A stretch of 64,000 nt of DNA from Syncephalis plumigaleata (GCA_025201365.1 JAIXMF010000001.1:62001-126000); one strand, 5' to 3'. Counted from the first letter of the stretch, positions 23,374 to 35,131 are shown. The notes: a model not told the origin generated them from the letters alone. Numbers and translations are program-made.

Positions 23374-24885
23374 TTAATTACTGCTGCTCTCATGATTGCT
23401 TGCATTGAGTTGAGCTGCCACGGTAGCTGGATCCATCTGTGACTGAGACATACGCTTCATGCGATTCACCAAGCGTACAGCATTGATGCCCTTGCGTAAC
23501 TGGCTACGAGCATTGAAGTTGGCACGAACATTAGTCAATAGATCGATTGGTTCCTCGGCCGATGGTTCGGTCCAGCGTACAATCCATTTATGGGCGAGTG
23601 CTTCTTCGCAGGTGGGACGTGCACTAGGATCAGCGGATAAAAGTGCTCGAACAAAGTTTTTCGCTATTCAATTACACAAATACATGCATATATACGTTAC
23701 TACTATCTGCTATCAATCCAACAACAAATGCTTACCATCATCAGAGATGTTACCCCAATAGGCTGGATGGAAATCTACATTGCCGGAACGTGCCATACGC
23801 AAAAATTGCTCACTATCATCCATAGGGAATGGTGTATATCCACAAAGACTAGTTGTCATCCTATTAATACGGCTTCTCCTCTTTTATTCTATTCAAGTAT
23901 TGATACTTACAGTGCATAGGTAATTACTCTAGATAACCATGTTAATCTACAATCTACGATATCAATAGTATGACAGGTGAACTTACCCTAGACTCCAGAT
24001 ATCCACTTCTTTACCATAACCTTTCGTAATAGAATCTCTGGTGCTAATGACATTCATTCACATATATATATAAGTATATATAGGTAGTTGAGACTAATAA
24101 ATAAGCTTACCTGTATAGCCATAGGAACCACACACCGTACTCATCACTTGATCATCGTCATCAATCATCTTGGCAATACTAGAAGATAAGAAGATAAGAA
24201 GCCGAGAAGACAAGAAGCCGAGAAGATGATTGATACTTACCCAAAGTCTGCAATAAGCAATGGTGCATTCTCTGATTTATCTTTATACAATAGATTTTCA
24301 GGCTTCAAATCTATTAACATATTACTATTAGTACTATTGTTACTCTAACAATTGATTCGCCATGTCACGTTGTGCCACCACTCACCTCGATGCACAATGT
24401 GCTGCTGATGCATATGCTGGATAGCACCAAGAATTACCTTGACCAGCTCGGCGGCATCCTTCTCAGTAAAGCGACCTTGGTCACAGATTCGTTCAAACAG
24501 CTCACCGCCCGTGGCCAACTCGAATACCAAATAGTATTTGTCGCGCGATTCGAACCAGTCAAGTAGACGGATGATGTTGGGATGGTTCAATTTACCAACC
24601 GTACGCAATTCAGTGTCCACCAAGTCTTCACGTCCACGAATGACTTCTTTACGTATTACTTTGATGGCCACAGATTGTCCCGTGGCAATAATAGTACCCT
24701 CCTTTACCTCGCCATAAGCACCCGATCCTACGAGTGGAGCGAGGTGTAAGCGGCAGTAGTTACACGTCGAGTGGCTCTCCTATTTCGCACTTACCTAGTA
24801 TTGATCCAAATTTGAATAGCTTTTTTTTGTCATAGGTTTCCGGCTGTTGTTTCAGCTTTTGAATAAGTTGATCGAGGAATTCCAT
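23374..24885 (-). CDS. CaMK-family Ser/Thr kinase, CaMKI/Cmk-like
   Basis: Eight exons on the minus strand: 24795-24885, 24386-24727, 24241-24310, 24111-24178, 23987-24043, 23911-23928, 23736-23848, 23374-23663. Kinase landmarks are complete: [10 protein letters not shown] glycine loop, [38 protein letters not shown], a GSYGYTAPEIL activation segment, [12 protein letters not shown] and [14 protein letters not shown]. After the kinase domain the tail [20 protein letters not shown] is a basic amphipathic helix like an autoinhibitory and calmodulin-binding segment, so calcium control is likely. Exon 6 is only 18 nt. In exon 5, between LLRK and GYGKEVDIW, one G is missing from a GGG run (near 24022), which breaks the frame; the rest is in phase. 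Confidence 0.88.
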
Positions 24886-26123
24886 AATAAATGCAACGAA
24901 ATGAAGAAGAGAACGAAGAGGCAACAGCTACAATAGTAGTGATAGTACTGATGACGGGTAGCGACAAAGGTTATGATGTGGCGTGGTTAAAGAACAACGC
25001 CGACCACACGTTATCACGCTATATTACAAAGGTTTCGTCGCCGAATAACAATTGGCCAATCACCACAGAAGTGACAATGAAAATCTGTCACAGACCATTG
25101 ATTATTATTATTAGCGATCTAGACCAGTTTAAACAGGTAGCTGCTTTTTATCTCGAACATATAGTTAAAATGTATAATAGCAAATACATGGTTATAATTA
25201 CTTTAGATATCAAATGTTACTTGTAATTAACCTAAATTCCATTTATTATAATACTTAATGTCAACTGAATAGTAATTGCAGAAATGTAGAATCTATTCTT
25301 TATCCGTTGATATTATGTGAATAACTAGGATGAATCATGATCCATTAGCCTTGATCGTTAATCAGCCTTATCAGCTCAAGTTGACTGGTATACGTATACT
25401 TGATAGTAATTAGCAAAATTGGTTGGGACCATCCATTATTGGTTATCCTGCTCACTTTTGGTTATAGGTCATTCGTTATGTAGCACTGAGGGAATTTACA
25501 TTCAAGGGAAGGGTCCTTTGATAGCTTCATACGGCAACTCTTGCTACTTTTTCGTAATAAATGGGAACAAGCGGATGAACAATAGAACGAGTACTTCCGA
25601 CGTGATTACACGCTTGCAATTCAAATAGAACTCAGCGATGATTGAGTACTCTCATTTGTTAGCGGTATATATATATATATATTAGTCAAGGCGACGACTG
25701 ACTCTGTATTTCTATTTGCAATTAATACGTATATACATATACATATACATATAGAATATAATACCGGCTCCTTCCAAATGTAGACTATATATCGTAGCTT
25801 TGCTACAGTGTCCTGTTTACTATAAAACTAGCAACAAGTCAGTCATTACCTTTGCGTTCATTACTAACCACTATCGGCCATTCCTAATATCCTAACATCT
25901 ACCAACTTGCTCATTATAGCACCTCCATTACATTATTCTCCTATTCCTACTACTCCTACTACTACAATCGCTATTACACTTGTTACTACAAGATTATACC
26001 ATTGCTTGATTGCAATATCCTCAATATCTACTTGCAAATTATTGATTAATTTCCACTACCATCCGCGCTTACATCTTATCCTGTGCCGTGCACCCATCGA
26101 TCTAAAACCCAATTATACTTAGG
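24886..26123. other. Intergenic; promoter side of CaMK and AA11 genes
   Basis: Divergent promoter region of about 1.2 kb. Contains AT and ACAT dinucleotide/tetranucleotide tracts (25668-25682, 25731-25751) and a TATAAAA at 25821-25827, about 300 bases before the AA11 start. Two mid-length open frames present are AT-biased and have no coding features. Confidence 0.55.
25821..25827 (+). promoter_or_regulatory. TATA box candidate for AA11 gene
   Basis: TATAAAA about 300 bases upstream of the start codon, followed by a pyrimidine-rich leader. Inference from position only. Confidence 0.35.
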
Positions 26124-27434
26124 ATGAGCCGTATCACCTTCCGAACCATACTCGCTGCTCTTGTCGCGGCCGCCATAGCTATTCCGGCGGCCGCACACAT
26201 GGAGATGACCTGTCCCGCTCCACGTCTCAGTCAATACATTCCCGGTATTGCCGAGCCCAACATCGATCGTAACAACACCTCGCCCACTCAGGCCATCTGT
26301 CAAGGAAAGCCTGTCGGTCCTATTGTTGCCACCTATCAGGCTGGTAGCGACATTGCAGTTACCGTGGGTGGTCCTACGCCACACGACGGTGGTCACTGTC
26401 AGTTTGCCATTTCCTACGACAACGGTAACACGTTCGTGGTACTCAAGGATATCGTGGGCACGTGTATGATCGGTTCGCTCAACTACACGATCCCGCTGCC
26501 CGAGACTGCACCAGCCTCTAAGCATGCCATCTTTGCTTGGACCTGGATCAACGCTAGTGGAAAGCGTGAATACTACATGAACTGCGCTGATGTTGTTATC
26601 AATGGTCCCGAGAACGGTACCGTGACTGGTCCTAAACTCTTGGTGGCCAACATCCTTGGTGGACCCACCATTCCCGAATGGGGAACAGGCACCGACAATG
26701 TCACGCCAGCTCTACTTGCCGCTCGTCCAATTATCACAGTTAGTGCAACTGGCACTGTAACTAATTCCACAGGTAATGCCGGTCAAAACACCACTACCAA
26801 TGATAACGGAGCAGCTCAACCAGGAGAATCAACTGTACCTGTCCCAGATAATAATAGTAACAGCACAACACTACCACTGTTACTCCTGGTGATGTCAGCA
26901 ACAACACGGCATCAACCACTCCCGGATCAACTGGCAACTCCAAACTCCACTGTTATTACAAATAGCACTGATGCCAACTGCACCACGAACAATACAACTG
27001 TCGACACGGGAGCTGTTAATGATAACAGTACATCAACTGTACCTGTCCCAGATAATAATAACAGCGACAACACTACCATTGTTACTCCTGGTGATGTTAG
27101 CAACAACACGGCATCAGCTGGTAATACCACTGTAACTGTTCCTGATAACTCCACTGTCATTACAAACACTACTGAGAACACCACAATTCCATCTGGTGTT
27201 GACTCTAATGACAACAGTGTAACACCAGTGCCATCAGCTCCGTTGGATATCAACGATATTCCAGTGTGCAATCGAGGTCAAACTTACGTGTGCACATCCA
27301 AGACTGACTACGTCTACTGCAGTGGCACACGTACCGTTCCACTCAAATGTCCATCAGGCTCAGAGTGCCAACACGACGAAACGGGTGGCGCCTTCTGCCA
27401 GCAACTTGCTTATCGTTGCGCAGCCCATGAATAA
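26124..27434 (+). CDS. Secreted AA11-type lytic polysaccharide monooxygenase-like protein with C-terminal chitin-binding-like module
   Basis: AA11 enzymes oxidatively cleave chitin using one copper ion held by a His brace. The signal peptide (residues 1-24, ending PAAA) leaves His25 as predicted first residue, in HMEMTCPAPR, the AA11 start. The second brace histidine fits PHDGGHCQ (His87), followed by AISYDNG and DIVGTCM. AWTWINASGKREYYMNCADV near residue 145 is the conserved AA11 end, with the axial Tyr. A long Asn/Thr/Ser linker follows with many N-glycosylation sites and an internal repeat of about 204 bases. The last 60 residues hold six to eight Cys (CNRGQTYVC, YCSGTRTVPLKCPSGSEC), like a small CBM19-type chitin-binding module. 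In the linker, 26866-26942 reads out of frame (LPLLLLVM) relative to its repeat copy, probably consensus errors. Could act on its own wall or on prey/host chitin. Confidence 0.85.
   Translation: MSRITFRTILAALVAAAIAIPAAAHMEMTCPAPRLSQYIPGIAEPNIDRNNTSPTQAICQGKPVGPIVATYQAGSDIAVTVGGPTPHDGGHCQFAISYDNGNTFVVLKDIVGTCMIGSLNYTIPLPETAPASKHAIFAWTWINASGKREYYMNCADVVINGPENGTVTGPKLLVANILGGPTIPEWGTGTDNVTPALLAARPIITVSATGTVTNSTGNAGQNTTTNDNGAAQPGESTVPVPDNNSNSTTLPLLLLVMSATTRHQPLPDQLATPNSTVITNSTDANCTTNNTTVDTGAVNDNSTSTVPVPDNNNSDNTTIVTPGDVSNNTASAGNTTVTVPDNSTVITNTTENTTIPSGVDSNDNSVTPVPSAPLDINDIPVCNRGQTYVCTSKTDYVYCSGTRTVPLKCPSGSECQHDETGGAFCQQLAYRCAAHE
26831..27180 (+). repeat. Internal direct repeat in AA11 linker
   Basis: A segment starting AACTGTACCTGTCCCAGATA occurs at about 26831 and again at about 27035, a 204-base period (68 codons). 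It encodes VPVPDNN-type Asn/Thr-rich linker. The copies have diverged slightly, and the first contains a frame-shifted stretch. Confidence 0.75.
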
Positions 27435-27971
27435 GAGCAGCCATAGTTCCACTCGTCACTTGTTTAGCTTAATAATAAACGAGCCTATTTTGAAACCATA
27501 CTTATTTGTCATCAAATTGACAGTTTATTATCATGTAGATGATGGAATAGCTGAATAAATGTAACTACATCATTAAAACTAATCATTATTACTATTTGAC
27601 TCACTCGTATTAGATGGTAATTTATTTGCCATTTATCATTAACGTTATACCTCATTTACTTGGTTACGTGCCATACTCATCCAGTACTACTCTAGATGAC
27701 ATCCTACTACTGATGCTATCATGTCATGATCTGTGATGTGCTAAGGCGACAACAGCATAATAATTAATAATTACGCATCAGTAGAGAAAAGCGAGAGCAT
27801 CAACACTTCTCAATGTTACCATTTAAATTACCCCGCCTTATGCAAACGTAGCAGCTACACTAGCATTATCATCCATTTCCGTAATACTGTTCTTGTCAAC
27901 TACACAACTCAGTCCTTGTAGTCTTTTTCTAGTCTTTCTTGCTTAGAGAGTACAATTACACCTTACTAACT
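27435..27971. other. Intergenic between AA11 and ZIP9-like genes
   Basis: Holds the 3' end of the AA11 gene (AATAATAAA near 27470) and the promoter of the ZIP9-like gene. No other feature recognised. Confidence 0.55.
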
Positions 27972-29257
27972 ATGGAGTCATTCTTGCGACTCATACTCCT
28001 ATCCATTGGTATGTTCGTTGGTGCATTACTGGCCGGTATACTACCATTTCGACTTGGTTTAGCCGAAAATCGTCACAATCTAACGACACAACGCTGGACG
28101 GTATTCGGCAGCGGTCTACTAGTCGGCACCGTGCTTATTGTGATACTGCCCGAAGGAATGGAAGCAGTTTATGGCGGTAGTGATAACCACCATCATGAAT
28201 CGGATGTTGTCCCTACACTGCTCGGTATTCGATGGCACTCATGGATAGGACCAGTGTTGGCATGGGGATTCAGCTTTATGTTCCTCGTTGACCAGCGGCC
28301 GCATTACCAAAACTACGCGGACGTCGTAGACAGCAACGAGAACGGGCGGCATCCACCGCTAGTGAAACGAGTGAAGCGAATGATGAAATGGCGTCAGCCT
28401 CGTATCCTGGTGCCGAATCACGCACATCATCAGCTACACTCGGTCTACTGGTACACGCTGCGGCCGATGGCGTCGCAATGGGAGCGGCATCTACCACGAA
28501 TAGTCAGCATTTGGAATTGGTATATTCGCGGCGGTTCTACTGCATAAAGCACCCGCGGCATTTGGTCTCTCCACCGTGCTACTACGCGAGGGCTACACCC
28601 GCTTACAAGTGCTGCATCGTCTATTGGCATTTGCCATTGCTGCACCATTGGGCGCACTACTCACCTATGGCGTACTTGTGGCAAGCTTCATGGCTGCCGG
28701 TGTCTATGGCGACAAGCAGGAATTAGCGACCGATCAGATTGTACGTCTTAATCGATTGACGGGATTGTTGCTACTATTCTCGGCTGGCACATTTCTATAC
28801 GTTGCCACGGCACATGCCTTGCCCGATACACTTACCTTACTGAAAGGCGGAGCAGGCCATCATCAGCATCATCATTCATTTAGCAATACATTTAACACTG
28901 ATTCCAACGAACTTATTTATTCGAATGAGGAATAAACGTAAATGGAACCACACGACCCACCAGGAATGGTGGTAATCATCATGCACATCAAGGACAAGCG
29001 GACGAGGTAATATCATTGCATGAGCGTGTATCCGCAGAACGCGTGCATCCAGAGCATCCAGCACTGATTCCGATGAATTGCAAATGACCGATATCGACCA
29101 GCAGGATTCAATAGAGGAAACGATGCCATTAACGCCCTCATTCACTACGGCGAAACAACTATCGACTATGCTGAATCCACATCTGGAATCCACGCAGCCT
29201 GCTAAGCATTCATCCGCATGGACAAGAAATAACCGATCTACGCGTCCACTAGAGTAA
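27972..29257 (+). CDS. ZIP transporter, SLC39A9/ZIP9-like
   Basis: Intronless-looking gene. ZIP9 proteins sit in Golgi or secretory membranes and release zinc to the cytosol. It starts MESFLRLILLSIGMFVGALL, then TVFGSGLLVGTVLIVILPEGMEAV, the ZIP TM2 motif. Downstream are TLGLLVHAAADGVAMGAA (TM4, the ZIP9-specific HAAADGxAxG) and IFAAVLLHKAPAAFGL (TM5), then LLLLFSAGTFLYVATAHALP. A His-rich stretch (HHQHHHS) follows, and a hydrophilic tail runs to the stop at 29255. The reading frame changes about four times (near 28290, 28520, 28930, 29050), always as if one base were missing; motif order across the frames matches the family. Start chosen at the first ATG before the hydrophobic helix. Confidence 0.8.
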
Positions 29258-29636
29258 ATACGCAAACACCGGATATGTGGTCATTAGGCATTTTCTAATT
29301 GGTATATTTATACCGGGAATCTTCTCACTTGGACATCATCACTAATAGAGGATATGCCAACTACCGCAATGTAACAGAATACGCATGAATCACAACGAGT
29401 AAATCATATTGTTTATCTATCTACGACGTATAACACTATAGCATATTTCTATGATTGTATAACCAAAATTGCAATGGCATATCTATTGCAATAGCTGATA
29501 GAATTTCACAAGTTATCAGTAATGCATTGGAATAAATGTAACGCGAAACAATGTAAGAACAAATGGTATTATTATTGTTAGTATTTAATCAATCGATGGT
29601 TGACTAGTTGTGGTTGCAGTAACATTGTAGCTATAA

Positions 29637-30140
29637 TTAACGTGTTACTGCACGAATACCGTACAATTTCTGGAATGTTTGGAATTCCTGCTCCCGCTTG
29701 TTATAGTCTTCCGTCAACTGTTGAATAACCTTTGTAATCTAATAAATACATATGAATAATATGGAAAGAGAGATACACTGCACGAATCATGGAAATACAC
29801 TTACACCTTCGCGATTAATTTGCAAGGCGGGCAACACATCACTCACGGTCCTCTCTACGAGAACACCGCCCACTAGACGGAAACACTTGCGATCCTTGTC
29901 AAGTGGTTTTACCGTATCAATAACTAGACTGTATATAGTGTTACTAGGATCAATACGCAGATAAATGACAATGTCATATGTTACTTACTCGTGTTCATCC
30001 TTCTCCATCTCTAGTTCACTGATCTTTTGCGCCATTTGTTGTAGCTCTTGCTTCATTACATTGTACACCTGAGTTAACTGTTCAGGCGATAGTTTCTCGG
30101 CTGTGGCCTTGCCACTAGAGGCACTCTTGACGTCAGACAT
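29637..30140 (-). CDS. GIM4: Prefoldin subunit 2
   Basis: Three exons (29989-30140, 29805-29928, 29637-29738) in perfect phase give 125 residues. Prefoldin is the six-subunit cytosolic cochaperone that hands nascent actin and tubulin to CCT; subunit 2 is a beta-type subunit. Diagnostic features are the N-terminal coiled coil (LTQVYNVMKQELQQMAQKIS), the beta-hairpin CFRLVGGVLVERTVSDVLPA and the C-terminal coiled coil (ITKVIQQLTEDYNKREQEFQ) ending YGIRAVTR. Length is usual for the family. Gene order places it head to head with NDUFAF5, sharing about 230 bases of promoter. Confidence 0.95.
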
Positions 30141-30367
30141 GATAGCAGATAAGCAAACGAGCAAGCAAATAAACAAACAAGCAAGCAAGTAGTAGTAGTA
30201 AATAATAATCAAAACAGCAATTTTACTAGTAGAAAAAGAGAGAAACAGCAAAACACGATTCACGTCATGCCAAAATAACACATACACACCTTATCATTTA
30301 TCTCTTACTACTACTACACCCTTTATTGACTTAACTACTTACCATTATTATTATTGCTAACGATACT

Positions 30368-31978
30368 ATGTTACGAGTAGTGCACAGCAGTACATATAGT
30401 CGCGTGTCCTCATTGACCGTGCACCGTCGACTAGTATCGTCCTATTTGCACAAGGGAGGAGAGAAAACAGCACAAAGTGCAACACGTATCGGTCGTGTAT
30501 TATTTAGTAGTCAGCCAATGCCACGCATGACTACCGTGTATTTGATCGGGATCTTAAACGAGAGCAGCGTAATCGTGCAGCCAACTTGCCAGAAACCAGT
30601 CGAGATGTAGACTATCTAAAAGACGATGTGGCAGCAAGTATGGTTGATCGTTTATTGGTAATAATAATGGACATCTAGATATGCGCACATGTAATAATGG
30701 TAACAAGCTAATAGACAAGCTATGACATTAGGATATTAAACGTAAATTCAATTTAATGATGATTTGGGATCAGGTGCCGGCTATATTGCCAAACATCTAC
30801 CATCCGATAAATGTGATCGACTCATTATGACAGATACAGCAGGTAGAGTAGAGACTGTGATCGATATTGGAGTAAGCAATGCTAATAGGAGACATGTTAT
30901 TATTAGAGAAAATGCTCTATAGAGATATCTCTAGTAAATACCCGGTGACTGATATTGAAAGACGAATAGTCGATGAGGAATTAGTACCATTCGAGGAAAA
31001 TACGGCTGATGCCATTGTTAGTTGTTTGTCTTTACACTGGGTGAACGATCTACTTGGTAATAATACCGCATACTACAGATATACGTATATTACATAGACT
31101 TACTTGTTCATGCTTTGTATTAGGTGCTATGATCCAGGCACAACGTACCCTTAAACCTGATGGTTTATTTATGGCTGCCCTTATCGGTGGCGATTCACTC
31201 TATGAATTACGGTAATTTCTATGAATGTGCTTATGTCGTATTATTGAGTTGTAAACAATCATGTAGGACATCATTCCAACTGGCTGAAATGGAACGAGAA
31301 GGTGGTATATCACCACGAGTATCCCCCATGGCAGGTAAGTAGCTAGCTAGCTAGCTAGCAGTTTGTTAGTTAGCAAGTAGGCTAATGATCATTCTACAAG
31401 ATGTTCGTGATTTTGGTAATTTATTAAGTAGAGCGGATTCACCATGACTACCGTGGACGTTGATGAGATTGTCGTCAATTATCCTACACCATTTCATCTA
31501 ATGGCGGATTTACGAGCAATGGGAGAGAGTAATGCCGTATTGGCCAGGTAATTATACGGTATAATCAAATGGCAAATGTATATATTCATACGAATTAGAC
31601 GTCCCTACCTACATCGAGATACATTGATGGCCGCTATGGCCATTTACAAAGGTATTCATTATACGTGTACCCGTTCCATTCTATCTATTATTAATCATTG
31701 TCATAGAAATGCATGGTAATCCTGATGGCACTATACCGGCTACTTTCCAGGTAATGTGCTACTTGATATAATTCATACATGCATTATTGTCTAATGCGTT
31801 ATTTTGAATAGATACTACACATGGTACAGATAACATAGATATAGATATATCAATAAGTATTATCATGAGAAATAGTGACTAATCTCTATTATAGGTTGGC
31901 TGGAAGCCGGATATCTCTCAATCTAAACCGCTTGAACGAGGCACGGGACAGAAATCACTCAAAGATGTATTAGAGAAC

Positions 31979-31981
<3 letters not shown>
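30368..31981 (+). CDS. NDUFAF5: NDUFAF5-like complex I assembly methyltransferase-fold protein
   Basis: NDUFAF5 is a mitochondrial matrix protein that hydroxylates an arginine of NDUFS7 early in complex I assembly. Ten exons: 30368-30657, 30732-30842, 30907-31056, 31124-31211, 31267-31334, 31401-31547, 31599-31651, 31707-31750, 31812-31823 and 31895-31981. An Arg/Ser-rich N-terminus fits a mitochondrial targeting peptide. Then come [33 protein letters not shown] (SAM-type motif I), [52 protein letters not shown] and [14 protein letters not shown], all family hallmarks. Exon 9 is a 12-base microexon. Frame slips at about 30543 (TT where TTT is expected), about 30762, and about 31438 (GG for GGG) look like missing bases. 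Confidence 0.92.

Positions 31982-32009
<28 letters not shown>
31981..32009. repeat. (GA)n microsatellite
   Basis: About 29 bases of alternating GA directly after the NDUFAF5 stop codon, in its 3' leader region. Similar GA/CT tracts occur at 12733-12760, 15035-15065 and 62399-62416. Confidence 0.9.
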
Positions 32010-32012
<3 letters not shown>

Positions 32013-32080
32013 CAACAACACCATAGGATCATTGTTATAATTATCGAATAAGAAAAGGAAAAAGAGAAAGTACGAACCTA

Positions 32081-34219
32081 TTATTTAAAGAAGAAAAGAA
32101 GAAAAGAATGCCACATATCATCAATGTAGATTCTACTATCGTAGAATTGTTGATAGACAACATTATCAGTCTCCTCTACATAGGGATATTTAAGTTGAGA
32201 TAGAAATTGTTCAAATGTTCCACTTTGATCGGGTGCCACTTGAATGCCTACAAGAATGTGTCCATAATCTACCAAGTAATCATATCATATTAGTCATTTG
32301 AATAAACAAGCTATTCATTCATTAGTATACATACCACCACCATTATTACGATAGTGGAATAGTGAAATATTCCATTCTGATTGAATACCGTGTAGGAACT
32401 TTTTCAATGCAAATGGTCGTTCAGGGAATACTAATAACAATAATGGAGGTTAGTATAACCCTTATATTACTACTAATAAGCATTACCGAATCGATAGAGT
32501 CGCTCATTCGGTACTTGACTACGTCCACCGATAAGGAAACGAGCATGACTCTTGGCCATTTCATCATGGGTGATATCCAATCCTTGCATACCCTCCTGCT
32601 GTAATGCGCCGAATATCTCGGTAAGATCCTTTTCGTGATCTGTTACCCTGAACGACGAGAATATATAGGCACGTTCAGGTCACTGTACCGATAGGAGAAC
32701 TCGGTGATCTGTCGTGGATCAATGACTTGATGCAATTTGAGGAAACTAATCCGTCATATTAATGATTAATAAGTAGTGTCGTAATAATAGTTATAATAAT
32801 ATTGACATTTACCTGCCAGGTCGTTCAGGAATAATCACTGAAATGAGTGCCTCGCGTTGTTCGCCAATCTCGGCTCGTTCCGCCACAAATCGTAATCGAT
32901 CGAAATTCATATTGGCACCGCTTAGAATGGAGACGTAGATACCATTTGGATTGATATTATCCTGTTCGGATAGCCATTTCTTAGCACCGGCCAGGCTAAG
33001 TGCGCCCGATGGCTCTACAATCGATCGCGTATCTATACGGTAACAGCAATAACAACCATTTAGCAAATTATTGCTACGAGTACTAATTCGACTTACCTTC
33101 AAATACATCCTTAATGGCTGCACATATCTCGTCGGTATTTACGAGTACAACTTCATCTAACAAATCCTTACACAATCGGAATGTCTCCTGCCCGACTTGT
33201 CTCACTGCCGTGCCATCGGCAATAATCCACTTCATCGATCTCCACCCGTTCACCCGCTGCCAACGACTGGTACATGGCATTGGCATCGTACGTTTCCACG
33301 CCAATGATCTTGACATTCGGCATTAGTCGTTTAATGTAGCTGGCAATGCCCGCGATAAGTCCTCCTCCGCCCACGGCGCAAAAGATCACCTCCAATTGCT
33401 CGTCCATGGGACACTGCCTTAGAATCTCCACGCCTACCGTGCCTTGACCGGCAATCACGTATGGATCATCGAACGGCGGGATATTCGTAAGATGCTGCTC
33501 CTCCGCTAATCGTGCACACTCCCGCTTAGCCTCGTCGAAATCCGAGCCATACAACACGACCTCTGCGCCTAATCGTCGTACGGAGCGTACCTTGATATCG
33601 GGTGTCGCTTTAGGCATGACAATGGTGGCACGTATACCCATTTTACGTGCGGATAGTGCGACACCTTGCGCGTGATTACCCGCAGAACAAGCGATCACAC
33701 CGTTTGCCTTCTCATCCGGCGACAAATGGTACATGCAATTGTAGGCACCGCGTAGCTTGAACGAGAACACCGGCTGCAAGTCTTCACGCTTCAGATAGAT
33801 GTTTGCTCCCGCTCGAGTGGACACGTTATCGGCGCGTTCTAATGGCGATTCACGAGCAACATCGTAAACACGCGCCGTCAATATCATCTTCAAGTAGTCC
33901 GGCTGTAAAACGGACGATGGCGAGGATGATGATGCTACATGATTAGCACCGACAATTGCAGATGATGATGCCGACGAGGATACGCTGAGGCGTTGGATAC
34001 ACGACGCGACGCCGACGCCTGACTACCCTCCACTTGTTCGAGCAAGGAGGAACAAACGGCACTCGACGAGAATAGTAGGCCGCTGCTTGTTAGCGAGGGT
34101 TTACGACTATTCACCGGACTAGTACTCGTCGAGGTTAGTCCAAGACCTGACTCGCGCGGACTATCCGTGGTAGGGCGTGGAGACATAATAGGCGAGGAGG
34201 CGTAGTAACGTTCAGCCAT
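32081..34219 (-). CDS. ILV1: Threonine dehydratase (threonine ammonia-lyase)
   Basis: PLP enzyme making 2-oxobutanoate from threonine, first step of isoleucine synthesis; normally mitochondrial and feedback-inhibited by isoleucine. Exons 33097-34219, 32813-33032, 32487-32745, 32335-32430 and 32081-32268. A Ser-rich leader of about 100 residues precedes the catalytic domain: [37 protein letters not shown] (PLP lysine in SFKLRGA), [24 protein letters not shown] and [12 protein letters not shown]. The C-terminal half has two ACT-like regulatory parts: [32 protein letters not shown], then [40 protein letters not shown]. Frame slips lie near 33920, 33222 and 32650; the first separates the leader from the catalytic part. 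Confidence 0.93.
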
Positions 34220-34808
34220 ACTGTCGGTTGCCAACGATATACTCCCTATTTATGTTGTAGTGGTGGTGGTGATAGTAGTAAAAGAGCGAACGAAAGAAAA
34301 ATAGGTCAGGCCTGTACGATATGTGCACGCGGTTTGCCTAGGTAGTACGAATGGGGTAGGATACTATTGTAGTAGAATTAATAATAATAATAGACTGGTA
34401 GTAATAGAGTAGGAGTAGTAGTAGTAAGTGTATATGCACAGAGTCAACCTGTAAACGATGGAATAAGGTGACATTATATACGTGGGTGGGTGTGGTATCC
34501 AATGACAAGTGAATGGTAATGTCTCACACGCGTACAAGTGATCCGAAATGATGAGATGTGATCATCTGAAATCGATCCAGTTACGATTCAGTCAATGATC
34601 ATTGAACTCATCCAGTATCTGATGATAAAATGCTGCTGATGCAATCTTCATACTTGCTCTTGTACTTTATTCTATTCTAGCTACTACCTACTAATACTAT
34701 TACTGCTCGTATATATTATTACTTTGTATTCTCGTTCTACTCTCACCACTTTCTACTTTCTTTCTAGTCAGCTTATCTGTCTATCCATTCCACTAGGTCA
34801 ACATCAAC
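34220..34808. other. Intergenic, promoter side of ILV1 and of small secreted gene
   Basis: Divergent upstream region with TAG/GTA triplet tracts near 34380-34430. No coding sequence seen. A TATATA lies near 34475 on both strands. Confidence 0.5.
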
Positions 34809-35131
34809 ATGAAGTTCTCTACCGTTGTCGCTATTGCCGTCGCCGTTGTCGCTGTTGCTGTCGGTCACCGTTGAAGCTAATCCCAATAGGATACGTCGTG
34901 CTCCTGGTTGCGAAAACCCCACCCTTATCGGAGATTGTTAACCACCAGAATAAACAGACAAGACAAGGACATCATCAAGTGGATTTTATAGATAATCAAG
35001 TCAAGAATGTATTGGTGCAAGACCCTTTAGTGTCCAGCTACTCAAGTCATTATTCCTTGGACAACAACAAGTATATCTACAAGTCCCTTACGTCTATTAA
35101 TCCCTGGTCCTATTACATAAATATCAACTAA
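34809..35131 (+). CDS. Possible small secreted peptide, frame-disturbed
   Basis: ATG at 34809 opens [18 protein letters not shown], a clear signal-peptide core. In one shifted frame it continues TVEANPNRIRRAPGCENPTL and IGDC then stop at 34941, a mature peptide of about 25 residues with a possible Arg-Arg processing site and two Cys. In the third frame a longer open stretch runs to 35131 with DFIDNQVKNVLVQDPLVSSY and NPWSYYININ. One or two one-base slips would link these, as elsewhere in the window, so the true C-terminus is uncertain. No family recognised. Secretion is the only functional inference. Confidence 0.45.

Noticed and set aside
24891-25226. 111-codon open frame upstream of the AA11 gene
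   Set aside because: Sits in the divergent promoter region; AT-driven composition and no recognisable features.
28876-29265. 129-codon minus-strand frame opposite the ZIP9-like tail
   Set aside because: The plus strand continues in coding-like frames to 29257; the antisense frame has no features.
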